64,000 nucleotides of DNA. It comes from JAKALD01 sp963817785. Lineage in GTDB: Bacteria; Pseudomonadota; Gammaproteobacteria; Burkholderiales; SG8-39. The number at the start of each line of letters is the position of its first letter. The stretch's first letter is position 1. The notes under the pieces were generated by a model. It was not told the DNA's origin. It ran no database searches and saw nothing but the letters and a program-made list of their open reading frames with translations. Both the position numbers and the translations under genes were made by a program. Positions 60,784 to 64,000 of this stretch are shown here, in pieces. The DNA lies in assembly GCA_963817785.1 (NCBI GenBank), contig CAWFPL010000002.1, positions 868,001 through 932,000 of the forward strand, written 5' to 3'.

Positions 60784-61520
60784 CAGTGCGCCATCCCCTG
60801 GCCGCCGTCGAGGTAGATGGTCTCGCCGGTGAGGAACGGAATGTCCTCGCCGAACAGCGACGCGACCAGCCGGGCGACGTCGCGCGGCGTGCCCGGGCCG
60901 CCGGTGGGCACGCGGCCCTGCAGGAACGCGCGCAGCGGCCCCTTCATCGCCTCGGCGTTGAGCTCGGTCTCGATGTAGCCGGGCGCGACGTCGAGCACGC
61001 GGATGCCCTGCGCCGCCCACTCCACCGCGAGGCAGCGCGTGATCGCGCCGACCGCGGCCTTGGAGGCGCAGTAGGCGAGGTTGCGCTTGACCCCCAGCTT
61101 GTCGAAGAACGAGCCGATGTTGACGATGGTGCCGCCCCGGTGCGCGAGGTGGGGGTAGGCCTCGCGGCAGGCGACGAACAGCGCGCGCGCGTTGGTGTCC
61201 ATCACCTGGTCCCAGGTCGCGGTCGCCAGCGTCGCGGACTTGCCGTCGAGGTGGATGCCGGCGTTGTTGACCAGGCCGTCGATGCCGCCGGCGCGCTCGG
61301 CGAGCGCGGCGAAGGTTGTTTTCAGCGACGCCTCGTCGGTCACGTCGCAGGCGAGGTTGACGCAGCGCGGCGCGAGCGCCGCCTCCATTGCGGCGCCCTC
61401 GATGCCGGCGCCCTTGCGCGTCAGGCAGCCGACGGTGAAGCCGCGCCGCGCGAGCTCGAGCGCGATCGCCGCGCCGAGGCCGCGGCTCGCGCCGGTGACT
61501 GCGATCACCCGGCTCGCCAT
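60783..61520 (-). CDS. SDR-family 3-hydroxyacyl-CoA dehydrogenase-like enzyme
   Basis: A 245-residue classical SDR with TGASRGLGAAIALELARRGF (9-28), NNAGIHLDG, the catalytic Ser in VNIGSFFDKLG and YCASKAAV (YxxxK). DVAPGYIETELNAEAM follows. In this operon it most probably oxidises a 3-hydroxyacyl-CoA or a ring hydroxyl, as BadH does in cyclohexanecarboxylate breakdown. Confidence 0.88.
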   Translation of the reverse strand: MASRVIAVTGASRGLGAAIALELARRGFTVGCLTRKGAGIEGAAMEAALAPRCVNLACDVTDEASLKTTFAALAERAGGIDGLVNNAGIHLDGKSATLATATWDQVMDTNARALFVACREAYPHLAHRGGTIVNIGSFFDKLGVKRNLAYCASKAAVGAITRCLAVEWAAQGIRVLDVAPGYIETELNAEAMKGPLRAFLQGRVPTGGPGTPRDVARLVASLFGEDIPFLTGETIYLDGGQGMAH

Positions 61521-61521
61521 G

Positions 61522-62289
<768 letters not shown>

Positions 62290-62290
62290 G

Positions 62291-63961
62291 TCAGCCCTCC
62301 TTGGCGGGATCGATCCAGCGCACCGGCTGCGGCGCGATGCGGCCGCTCCTGGCCCACTCCTGCAGCTCGCGCTTGAGGATCTTGCCGCTCGCGGTGAGCG
62401 GGAACGCCTCCAGTGCGACGAAGTACTCGGGCATGTCGTACTTCGACAGTCCGACCGCGTGCAGGTGCTCGAGCAGCGCGGCGCCCGATACGCGCTCGCC
62501 CTCGCGGCAGATTACCGCAAGGCAGGCCTTCTCGCCGAGGCGCGCATCGGGCACGCCGAAGGCGGCGGCCTTTTGCACCCCCGGATGGCGGTGGGCCAGG
62601 TCCTCGATGCGCGCCGGGTGGATGTTGTGCCCGCCGCGGATGATGAGGTCCTTCTTGCGTCCCACGACGCGCAGGCAGCCGCGCTCGTCGAGCGTGCCGA
62701 GGTCGCCGGACAGGAACCAGCCTCCGCGGTTGAACGAGTCCTCGGTGGTCGCCTGGTTGTCGAAGTAGCCCAGCATGAGCAGCGCGCCGCGCGTGCCGAT
62801 CTCGCCCACGCTGCCCGCGGGCAGCTCGAGATCCGGGTTGTCCTGGCTGAAAATGCGCGTCTCGTAGCCGTGGCAGGCGCGGCCGCAGGTCTCGACGATG
62901 GTCTGCGCGTCGTCGCCGGGCAGCGTGTACTGGTGCGAGCCGTTCTCGGTCATGCCGTAGATGTTCTGCGGCGTGATGCCCAGATCGAGGAACGACTGCG
63001 CCACCTCGCGCGGGATCGGCGATCCGGCCATGTAGAACAGGCGCACCGCGCCGAGCCGCGCCAGGCCGCGGCGCCGCGCCGCCGCGAGCATGTCGATGGC
63101 GTGGGTGGGCACGCCCATGATGTACGTGGCGCCGCTGGCCAGCACCCAGTCGAGCGGCTGCGTGCCCGCGGGCGGGTCGTTGACTACCAGCTCGAAGCCG
63201 GCCGCCATCATCTGCTCGATCGCCACGGTGCCGATGTGGTGGCTCATGGGGCTCAGGCTGAGCAGCACGGTCGAGTGGTCGTGGCGCCAATCGGCGACCA
63301 TCGCGCGGCCGTTGGCGAGCAGCGTGTTGTCCGAGTGCATCACGCCCTTCGGCGCGCCGGTGGTGCCGGAGGTGAAGGCCAGATAGACGATCTTGTCGGG
63401 GTCCTGGTCGGCGGCGAGCGAGGGCGCGAGCCCCGGCTCGCGCGGCGGGAAGGGGCGCGCTCGGGGATCGACGCCCTTCGCTCCGCCCACGCCGTACACG
63501 GCTTTCATGAACGGCAGCGCCTGCGCCGCGGCGACGATGTCGGCCCGGTGCGCGTCGGCGCCGTAGCCCGCCTGCACGACCAGCGCAGCGGCGCGCGTGC
63601 GCTCGAGGAGCTGCGCGATCTCGGCGACGGTGTAGTTCTGGTGCATCGACGGGTTGCAGACGTAGCCGTTCCTCGAGCAGGCGAGCAGCAGCACCACGCA
63701 TTCGGCGCGCGAGGGCAGCCACAGCGCGACGCGCTGGCCGCGGCGCAGCCCGTCGCGGTGCAGGTGCTCGGCAACGGTATCGACCCATTCGAGCAGCTCG
63801 CGCCAGGTGAGGCGCAGGCGCGCGTCGCGCAATGCATGGGCCCGCGGGCGCTCCTGCGCGTGGCGCTGCAGCAGCGAATACAGGGTGTCCTGACGCCACG
63901 CCCCCGACGCGTAATGGCGCGCCGCGTCGCGCGGATCGAGCAGCGTGAGGAGGGTGTTCAC
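62291..63961 (-). CDS. AMP-dependent acyl/cyclohexanecarboxylate-CoA ligase-like enzyme
   Basis: A 556-residue adenylate-forming ligase. The P-loop is YLAFTSGTTGAPKGVMHSDN, further motifs are IYGMTENGSHQYTLPGDD and WFLSGDLGTLDERGCLRVVG with RKKDLIIRGGHNIHPARIED, and the adenylation Lys lies in LTASGKILKREL. NGYVCNPSMHQNYTVAEIAQ recalls cyclohexanecarboxylate-CoA ligase (AliA). It begins at a GTG and starts the CoA pathway; the enoyl-CoA hydratase follows after one base. Confidence 0.88.
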   Translation of the reverse strand: MNTLLTLLDPRDAARHYASGAWRQDTLYSLLQRHAQERPRAHALRDARLRLTWRELLEWVDTVAEHLHRDGLRRGQRVALWLPSRAECVVLLLACSRNGYVCNPSMHQNYTVAEIAQLLERTRAAALVVQAGYGADAHRADIVAAAQALPFMKAVYGVGGAKGVDPRARPFPPREPGLAPSLAADQDPDKIVYLAFTSGTTGAPKGVMHSDNTLLANGRAMVADWRHDHSTVLLSLSPMSHHIGTVAIEQMMAAGFELVVNDPPAGTQPLDWVLASGATYIMGVPTHAIDMLAAARRRGLARLGAVRLFYMAGSPIPREVAQSFLDLGITPQNIYGMTENGSHQYTLPGDDAQTIVETCGRACHGYETRIFSQDNPDLELPAGSVGEIGTRGALLMLGYFDNQATTEDSFNRGGWFLSGDLGTLDERGCLRVVGRKKDLIIRGGHNIHPARIEDLAHRHPGVQKAAAFGVPDARLGEKACLAVICREGERVSGAALLEHLHAVGLSKYDMPEYFVALEAFPLTASGKILKRELQEWARSGRIAPQPVRWIDPAKEG

Positions 63962-63974
63962 GCCGGGCGGGGAT

Positions 63975-64000
63975 TCAGTGCCCGAACTTGTCCGGTTCGG
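63975..64000 (-). CDS. 3' end of an upstream gene of the acyl-CoA operon (partial)
   Basis: Reading in from the window edge on the minus strand, one frame gives EPDKFGH and a TGA at 63975-63977, 13 bases before the ligase start. The spacing suits another gene of the same operon. Too little is present to identify it, and the other frames cannot be excluded. Confidence 0.3.

Overview
The window is GC-rich (roughly two thirds G+C by eye) and densely coded. It looks like a chromosomal segment of a betaproteobacterium, probably Burkholderiales-like and metabolically versatile. The grounds are the E. coli-type GshA, Liv-type and sugar-type ABC importers, a Uup-type ABC-F protein, FNR-type boxes, many catabolic flavoproteins and CoA enzymes, and an IS21 module with a zinc-ribbon partner. 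This taxonomic call is inference; no rRNA or tRNA gene was seen.

Layout. (1) 1-3.5 kb: an IS21-like element on the minus strand (zinc-ribbon protein, istA, istB, small partner protein) whose upstream end appears to lie inside a broken DUF488 gene. (2) 4-10.6 kb: a small accessory or defence-like island with a membrane Mrr-type nuclease, two small conserved genes, a winged-helix/nucleotidyltransferase pair behind a 10-bp inverted repeat, a second-type LexA repressor, and a TcmP/three-Cys (Gp37/Gp68, DUF5131) pair behind a perfect 16-bp palindrome. An SDR and a cupin gene lie inside it. (3) 10.6-17.5 kb: mixed housekeeping genes (UPF0178, disulfide oxidoreductase, HIT, PEBP-like, Ldh_2-type dehydrogenase, DUF1330/DUF2889, CBS) plus a broken vapBC pair. 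(4) 17.5-25.1 kb: a catabolic cluster with aldehyde dehydrogenase, GMC oxidoreductase and an NMT1/SsuA-type ABC importer, divergent from a GntR regulator and an enolase-superfamily dehydratase. (5) 25.1-33.3 kb: a sugar cluster with a LacD/YihT-like aldolase, a YihV-like PfkB kinase, a zinc alcohol dehydrogenase and a complete sugar ABC importer. A LacI repressor faces it, and I find two matching operators. (6) 33.3-40.5 kb: gshA, an M20 peptidase, a second Mrr-like protein, Uup, and a cytochrome c/DUF411 pair flanked by FNR-type boxes. (7) 40.5-50.9 kb: a VOC protein and an acyl-CoA-dehydrogenase-fold monooxygenase, a BenE permease, a cupin, a TPP enzyme and a TcuA-like flavoprotein, divergent from an aldehyde dehydrogenase/IclR/SDR/GST operon. 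(8) 51-55.8 kb: a Liv-type importer in which LivM, LivG and LivF are fused into one 845-residue protein. (9) 55.8-64 kb: a minus-strand acyl-CoA operon (AMP ligase, enoyl-CoA hydratase, SDR, acyl-CoA dehydrogenase, CaiB-type CoA transferase, quinone oxidoreductase, flavoprotein). Its enzyme classes match those of alicyclic-acid degradation.

Regulation is unusually readable here: five regulator genes sit beside inverted repeats that could be their operators. The best candidates for an undescribed system are the LexA-like/TcmP/DUF5131 locus (possibly DNA-damage controlled), the winged-helix/nucleotidyltransferase pair, and the YihV/YihT-like sugar pathway, which could act on a sulfosugar or a related ketose.
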